64,000 nucleotides of DNA from Cryobacterium soli (lineage in GTDB: Bacteria > Actinomycetota > Actinomycetes > Actinomycetales > Microbacteriaceae): positions 4,278,001 through 4,342,000 of the forward strand of contig NZ_CP030033.1 in assembly GCF_003611035.1 (NCBI RefSeq), read 5' to 3'. The position numbers and the translations under genes were made by a program. Position 1 is the stretch's first letter, and each line of letters begins with the position of its first letter. Shown here in pieces: positions 1 through 8,897 of this stretch. The notes under the pieces are model-generated. The model did no database searches. It was not told the DNA's origin and was given only the letters and a program-made list of their open reading frames with translations.

Positions 1-1
1 C

Positions 2-2947
2 GTCCCGGTGCTCGACAACGACTACCACCCCGACTCCGCCACGATGACCGTGGACCCCGACCTCACCGACACCGAGGACGTGGGAGGCCTGGCGTTCGTG
101 TCCGGCAACAGCGTGCGCTTCCAGGCCCCCGACCAACCCGGCGCCTACAGCGTGGCGTACCGGATCAGCGACGCATTCGCCGAAACGGCCACGGCGACCG
201 TGCGCTTCACGGTCATCGGTCCGGATGACGCCGGCAACCGCCCGCCGACCCCGCTGCCGCTGACCATGCGCACGTTCGCGGACTCCACCATCAAGGTGCA
301 GGTGCCGTTGGACGGCATCGACCCCGACGGCGACTCCGTCTACCTCACCGCGGTCACGTCGACTCCGGAACTCGGCCGCATCGTCGACCAGGGCAGCGAC
401 TACTTCGTCTACGAGGCCTTCCCCGGCACCGCCGGAACCGACGCCTTCACGTATCAGGTGGCCGACACCCTCGGTGCGACGGCCGAGGGCACCGTGCGCA
501 TCGGCGTCATTCCCCGCCCCGTTGAGCTGCTGCCGCCGAACGCGGTGGATGACGCCATCGAAATCAAGCCCGGCCGCACCGGGTCGATCCCCGTGGTCCT
601 GAACGACTCCGACCCGAACGGATACAAGCTCACCCTGACGAAGAAGCTGCCCGAGGTGGACCCGGGCCTGATCGCCAAGGTCGACGGCAGCCGCGTCATC
701 GTGGAGGCCCCGGTCGAGGAGGGCACCTACACGCTGCGCTATGAGATCACCAATGGACACGGCGGCGCCGACACGGCGTTCGTGCAGGTCAAGGTGACCG
801 AGGACGCCAAGGCGCAGTATCCGGTCGCGATCGACCACTTCGTCACAGCCGAGGAGGTTCTGGCCGGTGAACCCATCGACGTGCCCGTTCTCGACGGCGC
901 GGAGAACCCCAGCGGCCTCATCGAGGACCTCGTGATCAGCCTCGAAGGCCCCAACGCGGCGAACGCGGACCTGCGCACCGACGGCACCGTACGCGTCGAA
1001 CCCTCCGCGCAGCGCCAGGCCATTGCCTACCGGCTCACCAACGACGTCGACAAGCTCAGCGCGACTGCGTTCATCATCGTGCCGCCCACGCCCAAAGCCG
1101 AACCGGCCAACCAGCCCTCCACCGTGCCCACGCCCGAGGAAGAGCAGTTCCCGCCGCCGTTCCTGCGTGACATCGGGCCGCAGGTCGTCAAGATGAACGG
1201 CTCCAAGTCCTGGAGCCTCGCCGACATCGTCGAGGTGCCCTCCGGCAAGCCTGCGCTGCTGCTCAGCGCCACCGCCACGAACAGCGACGGCTCCAACCCC
1301 GTGAGCGGCGGCGGCACCCTCAACTTCGTCGCGGCCCGCGACTACCGAGGCCCCGCATCCGTCACCTTCGTCGTCACCGACGGCGCCGGCGCCGATGACC
1401 CGAAGGGACGCCAGGCGACGCTGACCATCCCGATCACGGTCGGCGACCCCAACTTCGAAGACGTCGCGCCCACCTTCACCCCGCCCAAGGTCACCGTGCA
1501 GGCCGGGGAGGCTGCGACGATCGTCAACCTGCGCTCCTCCAGCGGGCACCCGAATCCGGCCATCATCGAGAAGCTCAGCTACGGTTCGCTGGCCGGCACC
1601 ACCTCTACTGTCGCGGCGACCCTCGACGGCGCCAACCTCGTGGTCTCGGCCCCGCTGGGCACCCAACCGGGCACCAAGGTCACACTGACGTTCACGGTCA
1701 CCTACAAGGAGTTCACGGTCCCCGGATCGGTGGACGTGAGCGTGGTCTCCTCGACCCGGCCCCTGCCGAAAGCCGTCGACGACGCCGGGCCCAACGGCGC
1801 CGGCATCGAGACCAGGCCGAGCACCTCCATCACCGTGCCCGTGCTCGACAACGACTACAACCCGTTCGCCCAGGATGGCAAACCCCTCACGGTTCTCTCC
1901 GCCGCCATCGAACAGCAGGTGGGCACCGCGTCGGTGAGCAATACCGCTTCAGGGGTGACGGTGAAAACCGGCTCGGGCGCCACCGGCACCCTTACCGTGG
2001 TTTACCGCATCCAGGACGCTACCAAAGACCCTGCCCGCCAGACCCAGGCGCGCATCACCTTCGTGATCCGCGACAATCCGGACGCCCCCAACCGGCCGCA
2101 GGCCGTGGAGGGCGACGGGAGCGCCACCGTGAGCTTCACGGCCCCCTCGTCGAACAACTCGCCGATCACCGGATACACCATCGCCTGGACTGGTGGCGGT
2201 TCGCTGGACGTTCCTCAGGCGGGCACCCACTCGATCACGGGGCTGAGCAACGGCTCCAGCTACGCCTTCACCGTGACCGCCCACAATGCGATGGGCGATT
2301 CGACCGCATCGGCGGCGAGCGCCACCATCACGCCGTACGGGCGTCCAGGGGCGCCCGCCTCCGCAACCCTCAAGGCGCCCGGCCAGGGCACCGGAGAGCT
2401 CAGCCTGAGCTGGGCAGCACCCGGCAGCGACGGCGGCCGCGGTGTGTCGAGCTACAACTACGAGTGGATCTCGGGCAGCGCCGCGAACGGGTCCACGAGC
2501 GGCGCCCGGACGGCGTCGGCCACCGGAAACGTCAACGAGCCGTACCAGTACCGGGTGCAGGCCTGTAATGCGCGTGGTTGCGGAGACTGGACATCGTCCG
2601 ATGTCGCCACACCGCAGCCGAGCCCGCCGCCGCCGCCGCCGAGCGCAACCATCCAGAAGGGCCGCGCCGTCGCCGTAGACGGCTGCCCCAGCACTGCAGT
2701 GTGCGCTCGGGTGAACGTCGCGTATTCCAATTTCGAGGCTGGTGACTACCGGATCACCACCGAGGTGTCCACCGGCACGCTGACCAACAGCGTCTACTCA
2801 CTCGGCACCGGTGGCACCGTCGAGATCACCAACACACTGGGTAGTCGCCCTGCAGACGAGCAGATCCGCGTTCGGCTCACCCGGGTGCGCGACGGCGCAG
2901 TGTTCTACAGCAACACGATCAGCGGGGCGCAATGGAATTCCATGTGA
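2..2947 (+). CDS. Ig-like / fibronectin type III repeat surface protein, 5' end outside window
   Basis: The frame is open from base 2, so the start and any signal peptide lie to the left. The protein is a string of beta-sandwich repeats. The repeat signature VPVLDNDY is present at the left edge and again as VPVLDNDYNP at 1835-1864, with a variant PVVLNDSDPNG at 590-622, as in cadherin/VCBS-like tandem repeats. Two fibronectin III-like domains follow (roughly 2085-2335 and 2340-2620), then a run of prolines near 2625-2642 and a short C-terminal domain with a Cys pair (CPSTAVC). There is no sorting motif or terminal membrane helix at the C-terminus. It lies 52 bp upstream of a MoxR gene. Large Ig-like proteins heading MoxR-DUF58-transglutaminase loci are common in actinobacteria. 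I infer a secreted or envelope-bound partner of that module; the exact role is unknown. Confidence 0.8.
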   Translation, partial: VPVLDNDYHPDSATMTVDPDLTDTEDVGGLAFVSGNSVRFQAPDQPGAYSVAYRISDAFAETATATVRFTVIGPDDAGNRPPTPLPLTMRTFADSTIKVQVPLDGIDPDGDSVYLTAVTSTPELGRIVDQGSDYFVYEAFPGTAGTDAFTYQVADTLGATAEGTVRIGVIPRPVELLPPNAVDDAIEIKPGRTGSIPVVLNDSDPNGYKLTLTKKLPEVDPGLIAKVDGSRVIVEAPVEEGTYTLRYEITNGHGGADTAFVQVKVTEDAKAQYPVAIDHFVTAEEVLAGEPIDVPVLDGAENPSGLIEDLVISLEGPNAANADLRTDGTVRVEPSAQRQAIAYRLTNDVDKLSATAFIIVPPTPKAEPANQPSTVPTPEEEQFPPPFLRDIGPQVVKMNGSKSWSLADIVEVPSGKPALLLSATATNSDGSNPVSGGGTLNFVAARDYRGPASVTFVVTDGAGADDPKGRQATLTIPITVGDPNFEDVAPTFTPPKVTVQAGEAATIVNLRSSSGHPNPAIIEKLSYGSLAGTTSTVAATLDGANLVVSAPLGTQPGTKVTLTFTVTYKEFTVPGSVDVSVVSSTRPLPKAVDDAGPNGAGIETRPSTSITVPVLDNDYNPFAQDGKPLTVLSAAIEQQVGTASVSNTASGVTVKTGSGATGTLTVVYRIQDATKDPARQTQARITFVIRDNPDAPNRPQAVEGDGSATVSFTAPSSNNSPITGYTIAWTGGGSLDVPQAGTHSITGLSNGSSYAFTVTAHNAMGDSTASAASATITPYGRPGAPASATLKAPGQGTGELSLSWAAPGSDGGRGVSSYNYEWISGSAANGSTSGARTASATGNVNEPYQYRVQACNARGCGDWTSSDVATPQPSPPPPPPSATIQKGRAVAVDGCPSTAVCARVNVAYSNFEAGDYRITTEVSTGTLTNSVYSLGTGGTVEITNTLGSRPADEQIRVRLTRVRDGAVFYSNTISGAQWNSM

Positions 2948-2999
2948 TGCCCTCCAGCCCGATCGACCTGACCACGACCAACAGAACGGACACCATCGA

Positions 3000-3968
3000 A
3001 TGAGCGTCACACAGGAACAGGCAGACTGGTTCGCCGAGGCGTTCGGCAAGCTCGTGGGTAACGTCGAGCAGGCCATTCTGGGCAAGGAGCACGTGATCCG
3101 GCTCGTCGTCGCCGCCATGCTCACCAACGGCCACGTGCTGCTGGAGGACTTCCCCGGAACGGGCAAGACCGTGCTCGCCAAGGCCCTGGCGAACACACTG
3201 GACGGCACGCACTCGCGCATCCAGTTCACGCCCGACCTGCTGCCCTCCGACGTCACCGGTGTGACCATCTACGACCAGGGCAAGGGTGTCTTCGAGTTCC
3301 ACAAGGGACCGATCTTCGCGTCCATCGTGCTGGCCGACGAGATCAACCGGGCCAGCCCCAAGACCCAGTCGGCGCTGCTGGAGGTCATGGAGGAGGGCCG
3401 GGTCACCGTCGACGGCGTCAGCCACGAGGTGGGCAGCCCGTTCATGGTCATCGCCACGCAGAACCCCGTCGAGCAGGCCGGCACCTACACGCTGCCCGAG
3501 GCGCAGTTGGACCGGTTCCTGTTCAAGACCTCCCTCGGTTACCCGGACCATGACACCGCGGTCACGCTGCTGCTCGACTCCTCGAACCGTGCACGGGATG
3601 CCGGCATCACGCCCATCATCGCGTCCAGCTCCGTCGTGACCATGGCGCAGCTGGCCTCAGAGGTCTTCGTCGACGCCGCGGTGCTCGGCTACCTCAACGA
3701 GATCGTCACCGCCACCCGCACCGACGTGTCCTCCACCCTCGGCGTCAGCATGCGCGGCGCCCTGGCTCTCGCCCGCGCCGCCAAGACCTGGGCGCTGTCC
3801 CAGGGGCGCACCTTTGTCACCCCCGACGACATCCGCGACCTCGCCGTGCCCGTGCTGGCCCACCGCATCATGGTCGACCCCGAGGCCGACTTCGCCGGCG
3901 TCACGGCCGAAGAGATCGTCAACCGCATCCTGGTCGAGGTAGCTCCTCCCGCCTTCCGCGCCGCATGA
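3000..3968 (+). CDS. MoxR-family AAA+ ATPase (module 1)
   Basis: A 322-residue AAA+ ATPase of the MoxR family. Walker A is EDFPGTGKTVLAKAL (about residues 49-63), Walker B/sensor region is [20 protein letters not shown] (about 110-130), and ATQNPVEQAGTYTLPEAQLDRF is the usual MoxR sensor segment. MoxR proteins act as chaperone-like ATPases, generally on partners encoded next door that carry DUF58/VWA domains. The ATG at 3000 is chosen because the MSVTQEQADWF start matches family length; the frame stays open further upstream. The stop overlaps the next ATG (ATGA at 3965-3968), so it is translationally coupled to the DUF58 gene. A second, independent MoxR (365 aa) lies at 23842-24939. Confidence 0.93.
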   Translation: MSVTQEQADWFAEAFGKLVGNVEQAILGKEHVIRLVVAAMLTNGHVLLEDFPGTGKTVLAKALANTLDGTHSRIQFTPDLLPSDVTGVTIYDQGKGVFEFHKGPIFASIVLADEINRASPKTQSALLEVMEEGRVTVDGVSHEVGSPFMVIATQNPVEQAGTYTLPEAQLDRFLFKTSLGYPDHDTAVTLLLDSSNRARDAGITPIIASSSVVTMAQLASEVFVDAAVLGYLNEIVTATRTDVSSTLGVSMRGALALARAAKTWALSQGRTFVTPDDIRDLAVPVLAHRIMVDPEADFAGVTAEEIVNRILVEVAPPAFRAA

Positions 3969-5266
3969 CGCTCCGCACCGAGCGTTCCCCCCAGAGACCC
4001 TCTCCGGCCGTCCACGCCCTGAGGTCGCTGGGGCGCGCGCTCGGGGCGGCTGCCGCCAATGTGTGGCGCCTGGCCCGGCAGCTGGCCGCACTCGTGCTGG
4101 CGCGCATCCGCCCGGTCACCGACGTGGTCGGCCCGGCCGGACGCTTGGTGTTCCTGGTGGCTGTGCTCGCCTTCGTCGTGAGCGTGATGTTCGGCTGGGT
4201 GGAATTCACCTATCTGGCCAGCACACTCCTCGCGGCGCTCGTGGTCGCCGTGCCGTTCATCGTGGGGCGGGCCACCTACAGCGTCGACCTGCAGCTCAAC
4301 CCGCACCGTGTGGTGGCGGGGGAGCGGGCCCTTGGCCAGATGACCGTCACCAACTCCGGCGAACGCGCCCTGCTGCCGGCCCGGATGGAACTGCCCGTGG
4401 GCAGCGGTCTGGCGGAATTCGTGATCCCCGGCCTCGCGCCGGCGGCCGAACACGACGAGCTCTTCGCCGTGCCCACCCACCGCCGCGCCGTCATCGTGGC
4501 CGGGCCCGCCATCTCGGTGCGCGGGGACCAGCTCGGCCTGCTGCGCCGCACGGTGCGCTGGACCGAAGCCGTCGAGCTGTTCGTGCACCCGGTGACCACC
4601 CGGATCGCCTCCTCGGCCGCCGGCCTGATGCGAGACCTCGAGGGCGAGATCACCAAGAAGATCACCAGCGACGACATCTCCTTCCACGCCCTGCGCGCCT
4701 ACGAACCCGGCGACGCCCTGCGTAATGTGCACTGGCGCACCTCCGCGCGCACCGGCCAGCTCATGGTGCGCCAGTTCGAAGAGACCCGGCGCACCCAACT
4801 CACCCTCGTGCACAGCGCCGAGAACCGCTATTACGCCTCCGAGGACGAGTTCGAGCTGGCCGTCTCGGTCACGGCCTCGTTGGCCCTGCGCGTCATCCGC
4901 GACGGCACCGGACTGAGCGTCGTGAGCGAGAAGCTGGCCCTGCGGACCGCCACCCCGGTGGCTCTGCTCGACGACTCGTCCCGCATCGAACCGGTGAGCG
5001 ACCTCTTTCCGGGCCTGCGCGAGTTCGCCCGCGCCGCCACCCGCCGGCTCCCGCCGCCCAGTGTCGTGATGATCGTCGCAGGCTCCACGATCGACCTCAC
5101 CGAGTTCCGCGCCGCGCAGACCCTGTTCGGCAAGGATGCGACCACGCTCGCCTTCCGGATCGAGCCGGGCGCGCAGTCCCGGTTGTCCACAGTGTCCGGC
5201 CTCACCGTCGTCACCATCGGCGATCTGGCCGATCTGCCCAAACTCCTCCGACGGGTACACCGATGA
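3965..5266 (+). CDS. DUF58 domain protein (module 1)
   Basis: 433 residues. Two hydrophobic segments near residues 57-105 (LVFLVAVLAFVVSVMFGW, then LLAALVVAVPFIVG) anchor it in the membrane, followed by a beta-rich region and the DUF58 signature YEPGDALRNVHWRTSARTG (about 246-264). DUF58 proteins resemble VWA-fold proteins and are nearly always paired with MoxR ATPases. The biochemical activity is not established. It starts inside the MoxR stop (ATGA) and ends inside the next start (ATGA at 5263-5266), which indicates one operon. I infer that MoxR remodels this protein and that both act on the transglutaminase-like membrane protein downstream. Confidence 0.9.
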   Translation: MTLRTERSPQRPSPAVHALRSLGRALGAAAANVWRLARQLAALVLARIRPVTDVVGPAGRLVFLVAVLAFVVSVMFGWVEFTYLASTLLAALVVAVPFIVGRATYSVDLQLNPHRVVAGERALGQMTVTNSGERALLPARMELPVGSGLAEFVIPGLAPAAEHDELFAVPTHRRAVIVAGPAISVRGDQLGLLRRTVRWTEAVELFVHPVTTRIASSAAGLMRDLEGEITKKITSDDISFHALRAYEPGDALRNVHWRTSARTGQLMVRQFEETRRTQLTLVHSAENRYYASEDEFELAVSVTASLALRVIRDGTGLSVVSEKLALRTATPVALLDDSSRIEPVSDLFPGLREFARAATRRLPPPSVVMIVAGSTIDLTEFRAAQTLFGKDATTLAFRIEPGAQSRLSTVSGLTVVTIGDLADLPKLLRRVHR

Positions 5267-7971
5267 GCCGTTCAGATCCCACCCCGCGCACCTCGACGCC
5301 GCAGAGCACGACCGCACCGGCCTCGCCCGGCCCGGTCCGGGCCCGGCTGGCCGCCCTGCGCGCGTTCCCGTCCGCGGCCTGGGCGGATGTCGCGGTGCTC
5401 AGCCTGCTCTCGCTCCTCGGGGTCCTGGGCCTGGAGACCTCCTTCGGTGACTACAACTTCCTCGTGGCGGGGCTCGGCGGCCTGATCGTGGGCACCGGCG
5501 CCGCCGTTCTCGGCTACGCCCTGCGGTTGGGCGTCGTCACCAACGTCCTCCTGGCGATCCTGGTCTATTTCCTCCTCGGCACCCCGTTCACCATGCCCGG
5601 CGAGGCCCTGCTGGGCGTGCTGCCCAGCGTCTCGTCCACCGCCGGTCTCGCCCTCGGCGCGGTCTTCGGCTGGGCCGACATCGTCACCCTCGGCACCCCC
5701 GTCGAGGCCCCGTACTACATGCCGGTGCTGCCGTACTTCGCGGCCTGGCTGGTCGCGCTGGTCGCCACCATGCTCGCCAGCCGCTGGCTGCCCCGGCACC
5801 GCCGAACGGTGTGGCGCACGGGCCTGCTGCTCGTCGGCCCGGTGCTGCTGTACCTCACCGGCATCCTGATGGGCACCGATCAGACCTACTTCGCGGGCCT
5901 GCGCGGTGTGGCGTTCGCCGTCGTCGCCATCGTCTGGATCGGCTGGCGGCGCAGCAACCAGGGCTCCGCCGGCCGCTCGGGCGCCGCCCTCTCCGGCGCG
6001 GATGCGGCCGGCACCCGCCGGCTCTTCCGCCGCAAGCTCATCGGCACGGCCACCGTCATGCTCGGTGCGGTGCTCATCGGCGCCCTCGTCGGCGGCTTCC
6101 TCGCCCCGAACCCGAAGGACCGGTTCGTGCTGCGCGAGGAGATCCAGCCGCCGTTCGACCCGTTGGAGTTCTCCAGCCCGCTTGCGGGCTTCCGCCAGTA
6201 CACCAAGACGCTGGCCGACACCCCGCTGTTCACCGTGACGGGCCTCAAGCCCGGCGAGGTGTTGCGGCTGGCCAGCATGGACGCCTACGACGGCAAGCTG
6301 TGGAACGTGGCCGCGCCCGACACCCTCGTCGGCGGGTCCGGCAGCTTCCGGCTCGTGGGACGCACCATCCCTGCGCCCGCGCTGGCCACCAGCATCCAGG
6401 ACAGCACGGTCACCATCGACGTGCTCGGCTACGAGGATGTCTGGCTGCCCGGTGTGGGCTACCCGACCACGGTGGACTTCGACGACGCCGGCAGCCAGGC
6501 CGAGTCAGAGAGCCTGCGTTACAACAGCGACAGCGGTACCGCCGTGCTCACGAGCGGGGTGGAACCCGGCTACGAGTACACCGTGAACGCCCAGTTGCAG
6601 CAGACCTACCGCGACGAAGACCTCCAGAACGTTCCCGTCGCCGATGTCACCCTGCCGGCCGTGCAGAACATCCCGGATGTCGTCGTGGCCAAGGCCATCG
6701 AATTCTCCGGCGGCACCGACACCCCCATCGACAGTCTGCGCGCCATCGAACAGTCCCTGAAGACCAAGGGCTTCCTCAGCCACGGCCTGGCCTCCGACGG
6801 TATCCCATCCCGGGCCGGTCACGGCGCCGACCGGCTGAACGAGCTCTTCACCCGCACCCAGATGGTGGGCGATGAAGAGCAGTACGCGGCGGCCATGGCC
6901 CTGATGGCCCGCAGCCTGAACTACCCGGCCCGCGTGGTCATGGGCTTCGCACCCGAGGTGGCCGAGGACGCCGCGAGCGTGGAGGTCACCGGTACCGATG
7001 TGACAGCCTGGGTGGAAGTCGCGTTCGAGGGGATCGGCTGGGTGCCCTTCTACCCGACCCCCGATCAGACGGATGTGCCCCAGGACCAGACCCCGAAGCC
7101 CAAGACCGAGCCGCAGCCGCAGGTGCGCCAGCCCCCACGCATGGACAACGAGGCCGACGACCTGCTCACTGCCGTGGAGATCGACGACACCAAGAACGAG
7201 ACCAAGGACAAGGACTTCGTACTGCCCGTCTGGGCGTGGATCGCCATCGGCGTCGTCGGCATCCCGCTGCTGCTCCTGGGCCTCCCATTGCTCATCGTGG
7301 CGCTGCTCAAGTCCCGGCGCCGGCGCCGGCGCAAGACCCGGGGAACGGGCGATCAGCGCGCCGCCGGGGCCTGGTCGGAACTGACCGACGGTTTCGCCGA
7401 GCTCGGCTACGACGTGCCCCGCGACTCCACCCGCCGCCAGGTGGCTGCGAGCCTGGACAGCCAGCTCATCGCTCAGCTCTCCACCCGGCCCGAGGCGGCC
7501 GGTGCTGAGTTGACGAGTGCTGAGTTGACGAGTGCCGAGCTGACGAGTGCCGAGCCGGCAGATGTCGAACCGGCACGTCTGGAGCCGGCGGGCGTTGCCC
7601 CGGTGGACGAGACACCCTCTGACGCGCCGGCCGCTGCCGCGCCGGCGGTACCCCGGACGAAGCCGGCCCGGTCTGCTCCGGCCCGAACGCTGAACCTCAT
7701 CGACGCGGCCGAGGTCGTGGCGGCCCACCGGCTGGTGCCCGTGGCCGACGCCGTCGACAGCGCGGTGTTCGGCGGTCGCCAGATCGACGACGAGGCCGTT
7801 GACGAGACCTGGGCCCAGGCACTGGCGTCCCTCGCCACGGCGAGTGCGTCGGCTGGCCGGTTGCGCCGCCTGTTCGCCCGGTTCCGGCTGCGCTCCAAGC
7901 GCGACTGGAGCCAGGTCAATCTCCGCGGGTCCCGCGAGGGTTCCCGGGGCTCCGCACGAGGCCGAAGGTAG
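5263..7971 (+). CDS. transglutaminase-like membrane protein (TgpA type), catalytic residues apparently lost
   Basis: 902 residues: about six membrane helices in residues 40-235, another near 265-288, a periplasmic transglutaminase-like core (about 480-610), a further helix (about 655-685) and a long Ala/Pro/Glu-rich cytoplasmic tail. The core aligns with the paralogue at 26368-28794. Where that copy has GYCVHFSSAMALM, this one has GDEEQYAAAMALM (Glu538 at the Cys position). DLHAW is replaced by DVTAW (Thr581 for His), and FEPTPG by FYPTPD. So the Cys and His of the usual triad are absent here. I infer a non-catalytic scaffold or binding domain. A pentapeptide ELTSA is repeated three times near 7507-7548. 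It overlaps the DUF58 gene by 4 bp. Confidence 0.88.
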   Translation: MSRSDPTPRTSTPQSTTAPASPGPVRARLAALRAFPSAAWADVAVLSLLSLLGVLGLETSFGDYNFLVAGLGGLIVGTGAAVLGYALRLGVVTNVLLAILVYFLLGTPFTMPGEALLGVLPSVSSTAGLALGAVFGWADIVTLGTPVEAPYYMPVLPYFAAWLVALVATMLASRWLPRHRRTVWRTGLLLVGPVLLYLTGILMGTDQTYFAGLRGVAFAVVAIVWIGWRRSNQGSAGRSGAALSGADAAGTRRLFRRKLIGTATVMLGAVLIGALVGGFLAPNPKDRFVLREEIQPPFDPLEFSSPLAGFRQYTKTLADTPLFTVTGLKPGEVLRLASMDAYDGKLWNVAAPDTLVGGSGSFRLVGRTIPAPALATSIQDSTVTIDVLGYEDVWLPGVGYPTTVDFDDAGSQAESESLRYNSDSGTAVLTSGVEPGYEYTVNAQLQQTYRDEDLQNVPVADVTLPAVQNIPDVVVAKAIEFSGGTDTPIDSLRAIEQSLKTKGFLSHGLASDGIPSRAGHGADRLNELFTRTQMVGDEEQYAAAMALMARSLNYPARVVMGFAPEVAEDAASVEVTGTDVTAWVEVAFEGIGWVPFYPTPDQTDVPQDQTPKPKTEPQPQVRQPPRMDNEADDLLTAVEIDDTKNETKDKDFVLPVWAWIAIGVVGIPLLLLGLPLLIVALLKSRRRRRRKTRGTGDQRAAGAWSELTDGFAELGYDVPRDSTRRQVAASLDSQLIAQLSTRPEAAGAELTSAELTSAELTSAEPADVEPARLEPAGVAPVDETPSDAPAAAAPAVPRTKPARSAPARTLNLIDAAEVVAAHRLVPVADAVDSAVFGGRQIDDEAVDETWAQALASLATASASAGRLRRLFARFRLRSKRDWSQVNLRGSREGSRGSARGRR
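7504..7548 (+). repeat. 15-bp coding tandem repeat, 3 copies
   Basis: Two identical units gctgagttgacgagt are followed by a third with two changes (gccgagctgacgagt), encoding repeated AELTS. It sits in the disordered tail of the module 1 transglutaminase-like protein and is probably a replication-slippage repeat. Confidence 0.85.
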
Positions 7972-7974
7972 GGT
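7969..7974 (+). promoter_or_regulatory. -10 box TAGGGT for leaderless FHA gene; includes upstream stop codon
   Basis: TAGGGT lies 6 nt before the GTG at 7981, and there is no Shine-Dalgarno sequence in between. Its first three bases are the TAG stop of the transglutaminase-like gene. This spacing would put transcription start at or next to the GTG. Confidence 0.5.
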
Positions 7975-7980
7975 TGCACG

Positions 7981-8829
7981 GTGGACACACCAGTGGATAA
8001 GCCGGATTTCATCGTTCCCCCTCCGGGCCTGTTCCCCGCCGTCGACGACCGATCGGACGCCCGCGGAGCCGGGTCCCCGGCCCAAGCCGCCGCAGCGCCT
8101 CACGCGGTGACCCCGATGCCGGGAGAGCTGCCGCCCGTCGAGCCCGCCCGGAGCCCGGCAGACGGACCCGCAGCGGATACCCGTATCGCACCGCCGGCCG
8201 TTTCTGTTGCGCCCGCACCGGCCGGAGGCCCAGCCGGAACGCCAGCCGCAGGTTCGCCGTCGATGATGACCATCCCGGCGTTCCTTCCCGCGCCGCTCGG
8301 CACCCTCCCGGTGCCGCCCCGGGCCGCGCCGATCGCACCCGTCGTCCCGGCCGCACCCGTCGTCCGTGCCGGACCCATGACCCCGGCAGGCCAGGCCGCA
8401 CCTCCCGCACCATCCGTCGCAGCCTCGGCCGCAGCGCCGCCGACGGCTCCGCACACCATCACCCCTGCAGCGCCGCCGGCTGCCCCGCCCGCCACCCGGG
8501 CCGGGTGGACGCTTCGGCTCGCAGACGGGCAGACCGTTCCGGTGACGGGGTCCCTCGTGCTCGGTCGCGACCCGGTGCCGGTCACCCGGCGTGCGGCCAC
8601 CATGGTCAGCGTGCAGGACCCGGCGTTCTCGGTCTCCAAGTCGCACGCCCTGGTGGAACTCTCCGCCTCGGGCGAACTCACGGTCACCGACCTGCACTCC
8701 ACCAACGGGGTCAGCCTGGCCGACGCCGCCGGGCAGCGCCTGCCGCTGGACCCGGGCATCCGCACGGTCCTCAGCGACGGCGCCCACCTGCTGCTCGGCG
8801 AGTTCGGGGTCGAGGTCTCCCGGGCCTGA
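7981..8829 (+). CDS. FHA domain protein with long Pro/Ala-rich N-terminus
   Basis: 282 residues. The first ~170 are low-complexity Pro/Ala/Val and probably disordered. The C-terminal ~105 form a forkhead-associated domain: VLGRDPVP, then SVSKSHALVEL, then TDLHSTNGVSL, which carry the usual Arg, Ser-x-x-His and Asn-Gly phosphopeptide-binding positions. FHA domains bind phosphothreonine and in actinobacteria are common partners of Ser/Thr kinases. It follows the MoxR-DUF58-transglutaminase module by 9 bp. The GTG at 7981 is chosen because a TAGGGT box precedes it by 6 nt. No kinase or phosphatase follows; the next gene is convergent. Confidence 0.88.
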   Translation: MDTPVDKPDFIVPPPGLFPAVDDRSDARGAGSPAQAAAAPHAVTPMPGELPPVEPARSPADGPAADTRIAPPAVSVAPAPAGGPAGTPAAGSPSMMTIPAFLPAPLGTLPVPPRAAPIAPVVPAAPVVRAGPMTPAGQAAPPAPSVAASAAAPPTAPHTITPAAPPAAPPATRAGWTLRLADGQTVPVTGSLVLGRDPVPVTRRAATMVSVQDPAFSVSKSHALVELSASGELTVTDLHSTNGVSLADAAGQRLPLDPGIRTVLSDGAHLLLGEFGVEVSRA

Positions 8830-8846
8830 CTGCTCCCGAAACGGAA

Positions 8847-8874
8847 ACGTGGGCCCGGTGCGCCGGGCCCACGT
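8847..8874. terminator. bidirectional hairpin between FHA and MFS genes
   Basis: A perfect 12-bp stem (acgtgggcccgg / ccgggcccacgt) with a 4-nt loop lies between two convergent genes. There is no T-run, as is common for actinobacterial terminators. Confidence 0.7.
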
Positions 8875-8897
8875 GTCCGAACGGGGACCGGTTGTTC

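Noticed and set aside
3689-5317. Long minus-strand frame over the DUF58 gene, and similar long antisense frames elsewhere
   Set aside because: They are low-complexity Gly/Arg/His-rich shadows caused by high third-position GC in the real genes.
8847-8874. Operator palindrome
   Set aside because: It lies between two convergent gene ends, so a terminator is the simpler reading.
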